A DNA stretch of 22,598 nt from Pseudomonadota bacterium (GTDB taxonomy: Bacteria > Pseudomonadota > Alphaproteobacteria > Caulobacterales > Caulobacteraceae). Position 1 is the first letter of the stretch. The number at the start of each line of letters is the position of its first letter. A program made the position numbers and the translations under genes. The notes beneath the pieces were generated by a model. It was not told where the DNA came from, did no database searches, and saw nothing but the letters and a program-made list of their open reading frames with translations. The stretch covers positions 1 to 22,598 of the forward strand of contig JAEYWU010000055.1 in assembly GCA_023428785.1 (NCBI GenBank), given 5' to 3'. This document shows, in pieces, positions 21,468 through 22,598 of this stretch.

Positions 21468-22067
21468 ATGAAACTCCTCATGGCCTCCACCGCCGCCGTC
21501 GCGATGATCGCGGCCTCCGGCGCCGCCCACGCCCAACAGAACGTGGCTCTCGGCAACCCCGCCTACGGCGGCACCGGCTGTCCGGCCGGCTCCGTCTCCG
21601 CCGCGCTGAGCCCCGACAACACCGCACTCAGCCTTCTGTTCGATTCCTACGTGGTCGAGGCCGGTCGTTCGGCGGGCCGCAACTTCGACCGCAAGAGCTG
21701 CAACATCGCCATCCCGGTCCACGTCCCGAACGGCTACAGCGTCTCGATCCTCGAGATCGACTACCGCGGCTACAACATGCTGCCGCGCTCGGCCTCGTCG
21801 CAGTTCAACGTCGAATATTTCTTCGCCGGCCGCCGCGGCCCGACCTTCACCCGCACCTTCAACGGCGCCCTGGACCGCGACTACCTGCTGTCGAACACTC
21901 TGGCGGCCACCGCCGTGACCTGGTCGGCCTGCGGTGAGGACGTGATCCTGCGCACCAACTCCTCGATGCGCGTGTCCAGCCCGACCGGTCAGGACGCCCT
22001 GGCGACCGTCGACTCCCAGGATGTGAACGCCGCCCTGGTCTATCACCTGCAATGGCGCCGGTGCTGA
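21468..22067 (+). CDS. Secreted DUF4360-like protein (first copy)
   Basis: 199 residues with a clear signal peptide (MKLLMASTAAVAMIAASGAAHA, cut before QQN). The mature protein carries GTGCPAGSVSAALS, LSLLFDSYVVEAG, DRKSCNIAIPVHVPNGYSVSI and DYRGYNMLP, the pattern I associate with DUF4360 proteins, which are of unknown function. Four Cys (GCPAG, SCNIA, SACGE, C-terminal RRC) suggest two disulphides. ATG 21468 has GGAA 8 bases upstream. A paralogue follows 63 bases downstream in the same orientation. Confidence 0.8.
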   Translation: MKLLMASTAAVAMIAASGAAHAQQNVALGNPAYGGTGCPAGSVSAALSPDNTALSLLFDSYVVEAGRSAGRNFDRKSCNIAIPVHVPNGYSVSILEIDYRGYNMLPRSASSQFNVEYFFAGRRGPTFTRTFNGALDRDYLLSNTLAATAVTWSACGEDVILRTNSSMRVSSPTGQDALATVDSQDVNAALVYHLQWRRC

Positions 22068-22090
22068 GGCCTGTCCTCTGAAGTCCATCG

Positions 22091-22107
22091 GGTCGGCGCG
22101 GCCGACC
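22091..22107 (+). terminator. Hairpin between the two DUF4360-like genes
   Basis: GGTCGGC-GCG-GCCGACC forms a perfect 7-bp GC stem with a 3-base loop, 23 bases after the first gene's stop. Only two T follow, so it may attenuate rather than terminate, or simply stabilise the upstream message. Confidence 0.35.
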
Positions 22108-22130
22108 GTTCTCCAAAAGGATCATTCCCC

Positions 22131-22598
22131 ATGAAACGGTCGGTCGCGCTTGCCGGACTGATGGCCCTGACGGCGGTGTGCCCCGCCGCCGCCCAGGCCT
22201 CGCGTTCACCCGCACAGGGTCAGTCCACCTCGGTGGTCCGGGCCTGCCCCGCCAACGCCTATTCGGTGATTCGCTCACCGGATGGCTCCAGCGTCTCCAT
22301 TCTCTTCAACGATTTCTCGGCCGAGACCACGCGCGGCCAGCGCGGGTCGGTTCGCACCACCTGCCGCATCGAGGCGCCGCTTGCGCTGCCGGCAGGCCAT
22401 GGCGCGGGCCTGACCAGCGTCGATTATCGCGGCTTCGCTCTGCTAGGCGCGCGGCAATCCGCAGACATCTCCGCGGATTACGAACTCGGTCGTGGCAACG
22501 GCGGGCGATTCAATCGCCGCATCCAGGGCCGCTATGAGCGGGAGTTCTATTTTGTCGACCGTCTTCCACCCGGCCAGGTCCGCCAGGCAGGCTGCGCC
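22131..22598 (+). CDS. Secreted DUF4360-like protein (second copy), truncated by the window end
   Basis: Open from ATG 22131 to the last base (156 codons, no stop). AAAAGGA (22115-22121) lies about 10 bases upstream. The signal peptide (MKRSVALAGLMALTAVCPAAAQA) precedes a Ser/Gln linker and a domain parallel to the first copy: RACPANAYSV, SVSILFNDFSAET, RTTCRIEAPLALPAGHGAGL and DYRGFALLG, then EFYFVDRLPPGQ. The shared C-x-I...P-x-G...DYRG pattern marks it as a paralogue of the 21468 protein. The C-terminus lies beyond the window. Confidence 0.8.
   Translation, partial: MKRSVALAGLMALTAVCPAAAQASRSPAQGQSTSVVRACPANAYSVIRSPDGSSVSILFNDFSAETTRGQRGSVRTTCRIEAPLALPAGHGAGLTSVDYRGFALLGARQSADISADYELGRGNGGRFNRRIQGRYEREFYFVDRLPPGQVRQAGCA

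Noticed and set aside
1..22598. tRNA, rRNA, CRISPR arrays, insertion sequences, prophage genes
   Set aside because: None was recognised on either strand by eye: no cloverleaf with conserved arms, no regularly spaced repeats, and no transposase or integrase motifs.

Overview
The window looks like chromosome from a high-GC alphaproteobacterium of the Caulobacteraceae, most like Brevundimonas or Caulobacter. The support is a Flp/Tad-type pilin with TadE-like proteins, the gene order phoR-pstC-pstA-pstB-phoU-phoB without pstS, the long alphaproteobacterial forms of PstA and PstC, a three-polypeptide transhydrogenase (PntAA/PntAB/PntB), and near-continuous gene packing with ATGA, GTGA and TGATG overlaps. 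This placement is inferred from protein sequence and synteny; no database was searched.

Layout. (1) Bases 1-86 read as a fragment of a site-2 (M50) protease with an actinobacterial flavour. It abuts, head-on, the 3' end of a Flp pilin gene, which suggests a chimeric contig end. (2) 53-2020 is a small pilus cluster: pilin on the minus strand, then a divergent secretin-N-domain protein and two TadE-like proteins. (3) 2017-10122, all minus strand, is the phosphate block. Transcription order is ilvA, an FKBP lipoprotein, phoR, pstC, pstA, pstB, phoU, phoB, almost all overlapping or a few bases apart. (4) 10238-12214 holds a small lipoprotein gene and two tandem M23 endopeptidase paralogues. (5) 12471-13966 is a WYL-domain regulator divergent from two tiny coupled genes. 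(6) 13954-16728 is a minus-strand run: DUF1801 protein, acyltransferase, cupin, an unknown membrane protein and a possible leader peptide. (7) 16905-21278 is a tightly overlapped transhydrogenase operon (pntAA, orf76, pntAB, orf93a, orf93b, pntB, orf241) with three small membrane proteins between the canonical subunits. (8) 21468 to the end holds two tandem secreted DUF4360-like paralogues, the second cut off by the window edge.

How the genes work together. PhoR, PhoB and PhoU sense and relay phosphate status through the PstCAB transporter; the periplasmic binding protein PstS must be encoded elsewhere. PntAA, PntAB and PntB form the proton-translocating NAD(P) transhydrogenase, and the small membrane proteins locked into its operon are the best candidates here for undescribed accessory components. 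The M23 pair probably trims or regulates peptidoglycan. No tRNA, rRNA, CRISPR array, insertion sequence or phage gene was recognised. No gene-free stretch exceeds 300 bases; the longest (269-546, 12215-12470, 16729-16904, 11359-11560, 21279-21467) are described as features or findings.
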